DNA of 64,000 nt from Zygnema circumcarinatum (Eukaryota; Streptophyta; Zygnematophyceae; Zygnematales; Zygnemataceae), in assembly GCA_037447605.1 (NCBI GenBank), contig CM074808.1, forward strand, positions 1,992,734-2,056,733, given 5' to 3'. A model generated the notes under the pieces. The model was not told the DNA's origin. It did no database searches and was given only the letters and a program-made list of their open reading frames with translations. Within the stretch, counting starts at the first letter, position 1; every line of letters starts with the position of its first letter. Of this stretch, positions 21,931 to 33,800 are shown in pieces. The position numbers were made by a program, and so were the translations under genes.

Positions 21931-24900
21931 ATGGCGGCTTGGGCGCCATTAGCGGCAGTCGCTTCTGCAGAGCCTGTGCGCAGGTGCAGGCCCGTTTCAT
22001 GCCTCGAGTGCATTTTACTCACTTGAAGCTGGCGAGATTGCGTTTTGTCCTCCAGGGTAATTAGTCTTGCAGCGCTTTTAGTACTAATGAAGGTTCCGGC
22101 TTTTGGTATTATTCTATGTAGCTCACGAATTGCAGGAGCCAGACCGGCTGCCTCGAAGACGGACTATATAGCTGGTAGACTTGCCTGGATGCAATCAGTT
22201 TGTATAAGCTGATTTCAAATTGGTGGCAATGCATCTGGCGGTGGGAATTTCAGGTTTGCGGTACTAGGTGGTGGATTTGCAGGAGTGGCCTTGACCTGGC
22301 ATCTCTTGCAGGTACAGACTGTATGACCTTTTTTAGCTCCGGAAGATTAGAATGAAAAAACTTGCACGTGATTTTTCGGAGTTGTGCTATAAGGTTTGGT
22401 TGTTTTGTTATACAGTATAGTCGAAAGAGTCGTAGTGAGTATTTCCAATGTACAGGATAGTTTTGGGAAACTGTTTTTCAAAATAACGTGGATGTCAATA
22501 AGATTAAGACCAGTGCTGATCCAGAAAATGGAACAGAATTGACCTGAAAGTGGTTATGCGTGAAGTGAGGAAACTCTCGTGGGCTGCCAGAAGCTGCACA
22601 TTATGCAAACATTGAATCGAGTTGCATCGTTTCCATGCACGTGAAGGCGTGCAGGCTTATTCATTAAAGTTGGTGGAGCTTTTACAAGAATTGGATTCTT
22701 GTTGGATTTAATGATAAGCATGTCTAGTTCTGTACATATTTTCAATTGCAAAAAAGTAATCACTTTTATTTCGTAGTTGTATTTAGATTGGAACAGAAAC
22801 ATGGCTCTGAACTTGATGTGTTGTTGAAGGCCTCGTAATGCTTGCACGAATGCTGCCATCAATCTACAGTGGTTGTTGGCTTAAATTATGCCCGTAGCAG
22901 TCCCCTTCATATCGCAACACTGCACATTGAGCGGCCAACTATGATCCTTCATGATGCATAATTATCGAGCAACTCTGTTTCAGATATGTATGCTTCAAGT
23001 TGATCATGTTAAATGCATCCTTCACACGTAAATTTAGTTTTGACGGTCATTGATTGCTTGCTTTACGATTTAGCGGATCCGGCCTTAGTACGTCTGTTTG
23101 GTTGCGGGACCCTGCTCGACAGCACACTGCGCCAGAATCAGCTGTCGCTGTGGATGTGTTTGATCGGGAGGGTGTAGGCGCAGGAGCCTCCGGAGCATCT
23201 GGAGGTTTGCTTCATCCTTTCTCTCCAAAAGGTAAGTGATTCCAAGCATGAGCTTTTGACCTAGGGTGAAATGGTTTGTTTTCTTCGGTGTCTATACTGT
23301 GTATGGGCGAAGCTGAGCAGCTAGTTGGTTTCCGTTGAAGGTCTTTCCCTCCTGCTTCTAACGAGCAGGCAACTATATAAGAGGACTGAAGCATGTCCTT
23401 GCGTGATGTCCGATGCCATCGTTACTCACAAGATCGAAGAGAAGTGCCAGAGTGCGTCACAGTCCCGCCAGCCTATTCATGCTTCCAAGTAGGGAAACGA
23501 TTAGTCATAAGTACATGTAGCGGTGTCTCTTGAAAGCTCCTAGGTCCTACTCATTCAGTTCATTGCTTTGCTCATCTCATATGGCCTTTTCCTTTTCCTC
23601 TCTTAGCCTGTACAGCTTTGTCTGCTCTATGGTTTTAATTTTAGATTTGATAATGTGTGGTGCCTGCACTCTTGCAGGCAAACCGCTTCTGTTTGGAGAT
23701 GACGGGTGGAGGGCAGCCTTGGAGCTGCTTGCCGTTGCTGAGGCTGCAAATGCAGAGGACGCTGCAAGGGCAGGAGGTGACAGCTTGCGTGCGGAGACGT
23801 CACAGCCTTTGGCCTGGCATAGGTTCGTTGTCTGTCCATGCTGACAGAAGTTTAGAAAAGCAAGACATAACCATCTTAGCTTTCACATGTATGGGATATG
23901 ATATTTGAGTATGGGATTGTTTACCGCAGGTGTACATTATGCTGACCAATCTGGAGTTTTTTGGGGTTTCACTGCATGCAGAGGCCTGTTGCGACCTGCC
24001 ACCATGGCCAAGCATGCAGATGACTTTCGTCAGGTATGTGGTGCCCCCTCTTGACTTCTCTGCACTTCGCATAGTTAGTGCTCAACTTTGTCAGATGCAT
24101 TGGCACCTTAGGCGTAGTTCAATTTTGGAATTTTATCAAGCAAAAATCCGTTGCACTGTTAAAGTGGCGCTGTGGATTCTGAATGCACATAACGGGGAGT
24201 GGTGGCCAGTATGCTCAAGAAGCAGCAGATGAGACAGTAGCAATGGGTGGTTGTGCTGATGCTGCCTGCATATCCGGAAGAGCTGCAGCTGGTCTGCTTC
24301 CAGGGCTCACTGATATGCACGGGGCTGCCTTATTCCTTCCAAGAGGCATCACTTTGCATTCGCAGCGGTACCTGGAGGTAGACAAACTTTCTGATCTCCA
24401 TTGATGCTGCCAGTCCTGCCAAGAGCGGTTGACTTATTCTCACTGTCTCTGGTTGCACGTGTTTCGTCCAGACTGTAGGTGCTCAACAGGCTGAGGAATG
24501 GTTAGGGTTTCATACTTGAAGAATGGGACAGGCTGGAAAGCAGCAGGCAGGGAGGGTGTTAATATAGCAGCTTATGGTAGGGGATGCATTTCCAAGCAGC
24601 TGGTTCTTTAACTGGTGATAGAAGCTGATGTGAATGGAATTTGAATACTCTGCCTGGATAAAAGGATCTCGTCTAATCTTTAACTCTGGCATAGAGTGCA
24701 CCTCCCATTTCTGAATGCTGCAGGCTCTCTGGCAAGCCTGCCAAAAGTCAGCGGCAGATGCCAGAAGCAGGGGTTGCCGGAACACTGCCGTAGCCCTGCA
24801 CCTGCGCCATGTGGAATCCCTCGCTGAGTTGGATGCAGGTGAGAGCCCTGCCTATGCATTGTATAGGAAGTGGGAAGTGAGATCATCAAGGAGTTCAGGC

Positions 24901-26242
24901 ATTTGGGATGAGTGGTGGCCTCTTATTTGGAGGATGTAGGATGTTAGTGGCCTTTGCATTGAAATAATTACTGATACTATTTTTCTTTCTCAGGCTTTCT
25001 CTGACTGTATGGGGTTTGAGGCCCTGGCTTGATCTAAGCAATCAAATGATAACAGATGGGACAATACGTAGGATGTTGCAATGGCATATTGAAGGTGAAT
25101 GTTGCGAGTTGACAACCTTTGACTCCCTTTTTTCTGATAATGACTTCTAAGGACGCAAGGAAGGCCCAGAATATAGCTCTATACTTGTGTAGACTTCTGT
25201 CATTATTTTTTGTTTTTTTGTTTGCGAAGGCAAGTACCTCACAGAAGCGCGCTGCATTGCCGGTGCCCCTTCAGGTTTTGCCCTGTTGAACACGGTAAAG
25301 TTATAGGCTTTGACACGCCTTCAGCTTGAGAAACACGTGGCAGCTAATTACTGGAGCTTTGCGGATTTCGCAGGCGGTTACACTGCAGTTGCGGTCTGCC
25401 TTGGAGCAGCTGCTGTACAGCTGGCCGAGCTGGCAGGAAAGTTGCCTCTGCGCATGACACGGGGAGTAGTGCTGGAGATGCACCCCTCTAAGATGTGAGA
25501 GATTATCATCCTATTACAGCGTTTAAATGGCACATTGTCAATTTTTAGGTTGCATGCACAGCACCAGGATGGTGGGTACTGTTTGGAACCCTTGCCTAAC
25601 TGAATTGAAGTGTTGGGGCGAGTACGCTCCCGCAACCCCTTGGCTCACACTATTTATTCTCTTGTCCCTGTCCTTAATGGTGCCATCAGGGGGAGGCCAT
25701 ACCCAGAGGAAAGTCCAAGTTTGCTTGGTGAAACTTGGCTTGCAGCGCACAGCACTGACAGAGTACTCTTAGGAGCCACAAAGGACGAAGGCAACGCTGA
25801 TATGTGTCCAACCGTGTCGGAGGTTGAACGCATTGAAGCCTGTGAGAAGCTTCTTCCCAAAGCTTCTGCTCTATTTCCTCAAATCAGTGCTTGGCATGTG
25901 GCAGCAGCCAAGGCAGGAGTGCGAGCAATGCCTCCAAGAACAGCGCAGGGAGTCCTCCCTATCGTTGGATGTGTAGATCGCATTGTGGCGGGTGAACCAG
26001 AGAATATGGTGACACAGTGCGTGGAAGGGTTCGGGAGTCCGTCATTATCAAATGAGACTGGGCCCTGCAAATACTGGATAGTTGGAGGCTTAGGATCCAG
26101 GGGGCTAATCTACCATGCCTGGTTAGGTCGGCTGACTGCCCAAGCAATGGTAGCAGGGGATGAGCGGTTGCTGCCCCCCGAACTGACGCAGTGGATGAGG
26201 AAAACTAAGAAGAAACAGCGCCAGCGCCATCGCCAAGAGTGA
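21931..26242 (+). CDS. FAD-dependent oxidoreductase (D-amino-acid-oxidase fold, plant/cyanobacterial type)
   Basis: Eleven exons join in phase: 21931-21983, 22254-22311, 23123-23231, 23678-23822, 23982-24033, 24210-24377, 24724-24838, 25230-25274, 25374-25494, a 23-nt micro-exon at 25549-25571, and 25611-26242; 506 residues. The ATG is in the context GCCATGGCGG. The dinucleotide-binding motif is FAVLGGGFAGVALTWHLL (Gly23, Gly25, Gly28). It is followed by VDVFDREGVGAGASGASGGL, the usual family signature. Exon 5 has RGLLRPA and exon 6 has FLPRGITLHSQRYLE. The last exon has RAMPPRTAQGVLPIVGC and the FAD-binding C-terminal loop VGGLGSRGLIYHAWLGRLTA. The fold oxidises an amine or amino acid with FAD; the substrate is unknown. 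I recall land-plant homologs annotated only as FAD-dependent oxidoreductase. No clear transit peptide is seen, the first 17 residues being short and Ala-rich. The C-terminus ends in a basic KKKQRQRHR tail. Confidence 0.9.
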
Positions 26243-27408
26243 AACAGCCGGTCGGACGATTGTCAGAGCGCCGACTGCCATTGGCAGGCGTCCAATGTGG
26301 ACTCATGCACATGAATAAGGACGAATAAAACTAACCGTGTGGGCTACAAGGTGGGTGGGCGATAGGATCACGGTCGGTGTTTGATTTTCGAGGAGCAAGG
26401 TCTCAATATGAGAATGGCCATTTCATCAAACCTCGGGGTCTCCCTACAGGCACATTTCCGGCCGTGACCAAATCGATGGAAATGAGATACTTTTGGGTCG
26501 CACCGACGTCGTGGCTCGAACATTTCCAACGGTAAAAGGAGGTTCGCCCGGCTGGAGGCGCACCACAACATTACTCGAGGCATACCCAAATCTCACCGTT
26601 GCCAATTACAGGGCGCAAAAAACCTTAGAATAAAAAAACAAAAACCTCTTCTCTGTTTTGGCAAACGCGTGTGGTCGGCGCAACGACTCGCCGGCTGCCT
26701 TTTCGCCGACCCGTCACCCGGCACATGCGACGAATGCTGTTGGCAATAAGCCAGCTGGCCTGCGCATTAAGGCGTACCGTGCAGTAGACTGTGTTCCGCG
26801 TCAGAGGTAAATCAAGCTGCGCCCTGTGATTGGCTGCCACGACGTTTGGGGCGTGCCTCGAGTGGTTTGATGTGTGCTTCTAACAGGGCAGTCATGTCGA
26901 ACTACTGTACTAGAGACTAGAGCGAGTGCCGACAGGACCACTGATCCTGATGGTTGATTGATCGGATGATCAGGGTTGTGGGACTAGCAGATGGTAGCTC
27001 GTCATTTGATTTTCTAATTGTCGAGGGGCTCCCATTACACGGTGAAAGTTCTGCTCAAATTTCGATGTAGAAAGGTGAGACTTGCGCATCTTCTGGACAA
27101 AAGTTGGTGGTTGCTGTTCCAAAACATGCTCTTGAGAGTGGCGGAGCTTGTCAATGAAGAGAGCGCAGAATGAAACCACTCTCATGGGTGCACTGTAGAG
27201 GAACGAACTTCCACATTCCACAACAGACAACGAAAGGCCAACTTGGGTATTCTACAGGACCTGCATATCTACAAAAGAAGTCTTCTGTCTACACTGTGAC
27301 CAGATTGAGGCTTGGGAGAGACATATTGCTCGGCTACATGAACAGCTCAGAGGTGTCAGCGGTGATAAGGGCACCATGCTGCGGTTGCAAACAAACACAA
27401 GAACTACT
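26243..27408. other. Convergent intergenic spacer
   Basis: The FAD oxidoreductase (+) and SWP73 (-) genes end on either side. No frame shows a domain or a coherent splice pattern. It should contain both 3' untranslated regions and poly(A) sites. I see nothing else. Confidence 0.5.
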
Positions 27409-30114
27409 TCATTCAGGTGCGGCTGCAGGACGCCGATTGAGGTACCGCAGGACGGCGTCCTCTACCCTGCACAAGATAAACCAAACCAAACCAAACCATT
27501 GCTCAAAAACAGAAAACAACAAGCTCAGACACTGGCTCTCCACTCAATCTCACAAGGCAGACGCCAAACCCATTCAAGAGAATCCAAGCATGGCCCAAAT
27601 TGACTGGCAACCACAGTTGAAGAGTGAAGGACTGCCCCCCCAACGCACCAGGGCTCCTTGTAGAAGTCGGAGTGCCGCTCCCGAGCCAGGTTGCGTCCAG
27701 TCTCGCCAGCAATCTGCCGGAGGTCCCTGTGCTGGGATGCCATGAGGCCATAAACGAAGTCTACTGGTGACTGGCTGAAGCCCAAAAAGAATGCCCTGCG
27801 TTTGCGATGTTCATTAATCTGCCTCACATCACGGGCTATGAGCTCATCTAGGAGGTCTATGTCACGATGCTTCTCCAGACTGTTCAAGTAATCACTCATT
27901 TCTTTCTGAAGAGGCATTGGTGCATCCACATTGACATCATAGCAGGATTCGACTTTGAGAGTCGGACCCGATAACCTTATCGGGTAGTCAATGCTTATGG
28001 GTGGCGGCGTCATGAGATGACTTTGCAGTTTGCTGGCTATTGAAGACATTTTGAGGCGAGCTTCTCCGAAGACCTCCTGCAAAGCCTGATCGCAGTTTAT
28101 CATAGTTGGATCTGCAACAGCCTACAATACCAACAGCCCTTGTCAGAAACAAGCCAGAAGTTGCCTTGCCTTGGGATTCAGACAAAGGTTCCCTGAAGGG
28201 ACTGCAGAGTCATCCGTCACAGACGATTAACCAGAGTACAACTTCAACAACAAGAAAAGCAACCATAAGCCACTATACAAGAAACTGACTTCTCTTTGTC
28301 ATTCAGCAAAATTGCAAGAACATCGTGAAAGGGACGAAAGAGCAAGCCAAGACAACAACGGGACGAGCTTTCCAAAAAGTCAATTGGTTAATCAATTAAA
28401 ACAGAAAAACATGGTTGACTTTCATAAATGAAGGCTCAGTTAGATATGATACAGAATATGACTTGTGCAAACCCCAATCTCTTCTTCACGTCTACTTGCT
28501 CACCTGTAATTTCTTCGCCTTAATATATTGCCACAATGCAGCAATTATTCGTGGTCGAGTCTCCAAATTGACTCCCAAAAGTCCTGCCAGCTTTGGGGAC
28601 AATTGATATCGTTGAGGCACGTAGTTAAGCTCCAATTGTATCCGCGCTGTAAAGTCCTTTGTTCCTGTTCGTTTAATCTCAAAACCTGTAACTGGTGCGA
28701 CAGCTCTGGCTGCTTCCCATGAAACAACGGGTTTTTCTGGATAGAGAGTAGGATCCAATTCAACTGTCACCCGTTTCAGAAACGTTGAGAAAGGAGGAGA
28801 CTCGGTTTTTGTGGTTTCCCGCGCTACCTCTGGCCCGGTACCACCTTCAGGCTTTTCCGCTTCGTGATCCAAGCCTTCCTCTAGGAGCGTTCCCGAAATG
28901 CTAAGGGTCCAGGACGGCACATCTAAATCTGGAACCTGCGAGCCCTGATTCCGGTGACTACAAGTAACGTATATTCTGAGGGTTCTAGGGACTCTGGGTG
29001 GATTCCTCAAGGCCTCTTGAATATCCAGTTTTTTCCTAGCAAGAGTTGCGTCGACCCTTTTCTCAAGTTCTACCAGCTGGTTGTAAATGGCTGATTCAGG
29101 CACAGTGGCTACAACTCTTTCTGGAATCTGTTTCTCAGCAGGCTTTCGCTTTTTCCTCCTGGGAGCCGGTGCAACCTCAGCTGTCCTTACAAGATTGGTT
29201 ACTGTCTGCGCCGAAACAGAACCTAGCCCTTGCTTTTTGCGATGGCTTTTTGATCCAGCACTTACATTTCCTGCGGCAGCAGGAGGAGTAACTGTACTCC
29301 CTGGACTCGTCGTTGCATTCGTGATCGGGGGAGTGGGTGAACGTGAGGGTTGACTTGGTTGAGCAGGTCGTACAGCAGTTTCAGGGATAGGTATTGGAGT
29401 GCCTGCAAATCTCGTTGTTCCAACACTGGGCGGCTTTACTGTTGACGAAGGTCGCGGAGGAAGCGGGGAGTTAATTCTGCCAGAGGCCAGTCCGTAGTTC
29501 CCGTGTTGCAAAGCACCTGCATAACCATTCTGATTCATTTCAGAAAGATAAACACAGGAGCAGCAATATGTAGCGATAGCCAAATACGTACAGGCCAAAA
29601 CAACCAGCGTTGAGGAGTAACAAATAGGTTCATAAAGACGACGAAAGTACTTCAATGAAAACAGTGCTGCTTAGAATTCTTCATTGTTTGATATCGAGTA
29701 GATATTTGCTGTAACTGTTCATTAGAAATACTTTGAGAGTGAAGTAATTGAATACTGCGGCGCTACTGCCCGGTCTTTGGAGCAGAGGCCTTGTCCAATT
29801 TGTCGAAATAACATGGAGCTGACACTTAGCTCACTCGCCTGTGCCATTTGTCTAAAAATCGTCTACCCTGTCAGGCTAGGCAGGCAAAAGATGCAGGCTC
29901 TTTAAAATCGTTTACCTCCAGTTGGCTGGGTTGGTTGGCCCCTTCCTCCGTTTGCAGGAACAGAAAGTGTGGCATTGCTTGTTCCCACTCTTCCAGGTAC
30001 AACAGCAGTCCCTGTGCCGACAGCTGGCGAGAAGCCAGGAAAAGGAATGGGCGATACTGACCCTGCAGGACCTGGCGAAGCATTTCGCCCCGTGCCTCGG
30101 CCAGACATGTTCAT
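27409..30114 (-). CDS. SWP73: SWI/SNF chromatin remodelling subunit, SWP73/BAF60 family with SWIB domain
   Basis: Accessory subunit of SWI/SNF (BAF) ATP-dependent chromatin remodellers, acting in the nucleus as a link between the complex and transcription factors. Four exons fit in phase: 30114-29916, 29516-28504, 28121-27649 and 27466-27409, giving about 580 residues. The N-terminal 130 residues are Pro/Ser/Thr/Gly-rich and disordered. A basic patch follows (PAPRRKKRKPAEKQIPERV). The conserved core starts at AIYNQLVELEKRVDATLARK with LDIQEALRNPPRVPRTLRIY. The SWIB domain lies near residues 375-450 (RYQLSPKLAGLLGVNLETRP, then IAALWQYIKAKKLQ). The C-terminal helices include DLLDELIARDVRQINEHRKR and end with WVEDAVLRYLNRRPAAAPE. 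Tryptophan in WVEDAV is split across the last intron, which supports that junction. Start is either ATG at 30114 or 30108; both are in frame. Divergent from the CPSF-A family gene. Confidence 0.95.
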
Positions 30115-30828
30115 GGCTGTCAACTGGCAGACGAATGCTACACAAGAGCTGCTCTCTTCTGCTTTATGCAAGCTTAAATCTCATTCCCGCTCAGTTTGCC
30201 CTCAAGAAAGATGAACTCCTCCGTATCCTCTCTCCCGCTCACTCTCAAGTTCGAGGGACGCCGCGCCTGCTTCCAAAAAGGCGCGCAGACGCGAGTACGG
30301 AGTAGTGCGCTTGTCTCGCTTCTTATGGCTGTGGCCGAGAGCGGAGGAAGCATGCCATGCCATGGCTCAAGGCTGCGGCTATTTTGCCTCTTAGAGGTTG
30401 CTCGTGGCTAATTATGGGGTGGCTCAGCTGACCTCTTGCCGTGGTCATGAGAGAGACAGAGAGGCGTACGTGCAGTCCTTCCGCGGATCATTAGTGCGGG
30501 AGTCAGTGCGCGGCATCCAGTCTCAGTGCCATTTCCTCCTCTTTCAGCCCGCTTGCAACTGAAATTAACAATGGTTTAGCTCCACTCAGTGGCTTGCTGT
30601 GGGATATGGCCCCTCACGTGTCGGCCTCTGGCAGAAAGTTTTTCAAAAAAGCCGGATAGTTTCCGTAAAGTGGTGACGGATACTGTGTTCCATACCTGCT
30701 GAATTATGACTTTCCCGGGAAGGCGAATAAGAAACCCCATCAACCAGTTGGATGAGGGTTAAAACGTGCTCTGTCATCCTGTACAACCAGACGAGGACTT
30801 GGAGACGATTGCGATAAGGGAAGAAGGA
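30115..30828. promoter_or_regulatory. Shared divergent promoter of SWP73 and the MMS1/CPSF-A gene
   Basis: 714 bp separates the two start codons. It is noncoding by inspection and holds a GCCATGCCATGGCT stretch near 30351-30366. No TATA box is convincing on either side. Confidence 0.45.
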
Positions 30829-33800
30829 ATGGCTGTCCATAACTTGGCTCAGCCAACTCGTTACATTGCCAAGTCAGCTCTAAAAAGCTCGGTCGTTTTA
30901 CAAGCCATCGTGGGCCACATTCGACATCCGGCTTCTGAAGACATTGTTTTTGGAAAAGTAAGTCTGTGCATAGCTGTGCAAGCCCGAACGTACAGCTTAT
31001 AGCACTGTTGCCGCCCTTGTGGCTCATATGTGTTCTTGTTCATATTGTGTTCCCGCCTTGTTTTCTACACCAACAGGGCAAGCTTTCATATGTTTTCAGA
31101 ATTTATCCATTTTTCATGGTTGAGCATAAACTTCATGCCGGAAGGGGTTTCGCAAAGCGAAACACAAATGCTAATTCGAGCATACTGATACAGACCCTTA
31201 GAATGCAAAGAATTAATTGTTGAATGTCAAAAGGCCCACCCTTCAGCAGTCTACTTCTAAGCTTAAAATGCTTTTATGAAAATCTTTGTTTTAGTGGATC
31301 AATTTAAGGTTTCTCTATTCACATCAGTCCTCAAAGTTCATCATTTAACCTTTTGGTACTGTTAATGCATTGTACTGTGATGAAGCAAATGCACAAGTGA
31401 TTGCTCAGACGAGACAGATGGTAACTGAATGCAGTAGTTTTGCTGTTGCTGAATGCAGGAAACAGCCATTGAGCTTTTGACATTGGATAGCGATGACCAG
31501 TTGGAGTCGTTGCACGAACAGCTTGTCTTTGGAACAATCATAGATCTTAAACTCTTGCCTTGGAATGCAGAGTTCCGGTCCTCCAGTCCTCAGGCAAGTG
31601 CTGCAAGACTCTGTTGTTATGCTAAACTGGAATCTGGGAATGATGGCATTCACGTGTCTGTTGCATTTCATCGGACCCTTTGGAAGTTGAAAAAGGGTTA
31701 AAATGTACAGTCATGTGTAAAAGGGACAAGTTGTCAAAGAAGCTCCCAAAATTTGCGCAGGTACATGGAAAAGATTTGGTGGTGGTGCTGTCGGATTCTG
31801 GCAAACTGTCGTTTCTCACTTTCAGCATCGAGGCCCACAGGTTTGCCGTTCCTTCCGAACTTTTGTCGAGTGTTTTTGTGTTGGGCTTTATGCTTAACGG
31901 GAGGACGTTTTTTTTCCCGAGAATAGAAAATAGCTGTGGAACTGCAGTCAGCCATTCACCTAGAAACCTTAATGTAGATTCAAGTTCTGGCTCCATGTCA
32001 CTCTATCCCGGCTTCAATAACTAAACAGAAAAGTAGGGTGAAGAGCATAATGGCATTGAGACATATCTGTTGACCATCTGCAGATTCCTTGCATTGGTGC
32101 ACATCAATGTGTCGTTCCCGGGATTGCCCAGAGAGTTGGGGCATCAGCTGGCCGTTGAGTGTAGGTGAGTGCCACATCTGTGTCTGCCACCTTCAGCAAC
32201 GGTTCGCTTCAATCGTATTTCAAACTGCTCATTCTGAAACTCTGTGGCGTGAGATTTGCAATCTGCTGAAATACACTTTAACTGCTTAATTTGTCATCTA
32301 TTTCCTGTTACCTCTCCCCATGATCGCCACTGAGTTCAATCTTGAAGGGTTCAGTATATCTGAACACTGAAGTGCACTTGTAAAACATCTTTTTGCTTTG
32401 TTGCGTAGCCGTAACTCTTGGTTCTAAACTATGGCTTAAATTGGGCATATCTTATGGCAACGCTATCCCTCAATAAGCTTGCTTAAGGCTGAGCTCGCTT
32501 TCTTATTTATAAATGGATTCATTGTCTGAGCGGACAGGGGAAGGGCCATCGCAGTGGCTGGACTTGAAGATCGCATCGCCGTGTTTCCTGCCTCGTCTGA
32601 AGCAGGAACTAATTTTGTCGAAAAGGTTCTTTCACTTCACCACTGAATCATTGAGCAATGTATTCAGTTATTGGTGAGGTTCCCATACGAGAATGTTAGA
32701 GCTGACTGCTGCTTCAGTTGCATGATGCTCAGGAATAGCCTTGGGCATCTCTAGCCTAATGTCCTGCTCTGTAAAGAGTACCCCTCCTTGAAAGTATTCC
32801 CGGTCGAAACAGCCGATGCTATCATGACATGAGTGGTGGCTAAGAGTTTGAAGGAAGTGTGCAGGGTTTGCTTTACCCCCGGGGAGGTCCGCCGATGGGG
32901 ATCGAAACCGCCACCTCCACTGCATTGGGAGCCATCTGGAGCATGGCGTTTGTGGACACGGACACAACTGCTGACATCAGCAGCAACACTGCTGGGATGC
33001 ATCACAAGTCTGCTTTGATACTCGCGATCCTTCTCCGCAGGTGATCCTCATGTGATTTCTTTCTTTTCTTTTTGAGCATTTTTTTTGCCATGAGATTCTG
33101 GGTGAATGCTGTTACCTTTTTCGCATAAATTGGCTTTGTAATACGGTCTTTGATGACGTTATCTGCCGGTGTCACACAATTGCAACGTTCCATAGACTCA
33201 TGGTTGAAGTCAACCTGCCAAGGTAGGTTGAATTGTTGACGTTTCAAAGTCTTAGATGCATATCCCTGCAGAATTTCAATGTTTTTTGAATGTAGAGCGG
33301 TTAAACACTCAGATGCTTTTCCTCTTGAAGCCGTTGCGCTCGTATGCATTGCTTTCCCTTTCATCCCTAGTTTTTTATTCTTGTCGATGCATTAGCCGGT
33401 TTGCAAACCTTTGGGCAAACAAAGAGGAGGATCATACACATACTTATACTATCAAAGCAGAAACACTGAAGAGTCCCAGACTTTAACCCGTCTAAACTGG
33501 TGGGCCAGATCTAAGCTCACTGAATGAACCTCAACTTTGCAATAGTTCACCCACTACATGAAACAGACACTTACATACGGTATTTAAGGTACCTAGCTCA
33601 ATCAATATAAGGTACAACCTCGTTGACTTTGCGTGGGGAGGCAAAGGGCCTGTGCAGGCAAGGCGCCCTTGCCAGTGAGGTGCATGTGGTGGCCTGCAAC
33701 GCAGCAGAGCGTGCCATTCAGCTGCGCTTCATATACCATTGCGATTCGGGGCCGGTTGCGGGCCCCCTGCCCTCCACTCTCATCTCTGTCCCCATGGTGG

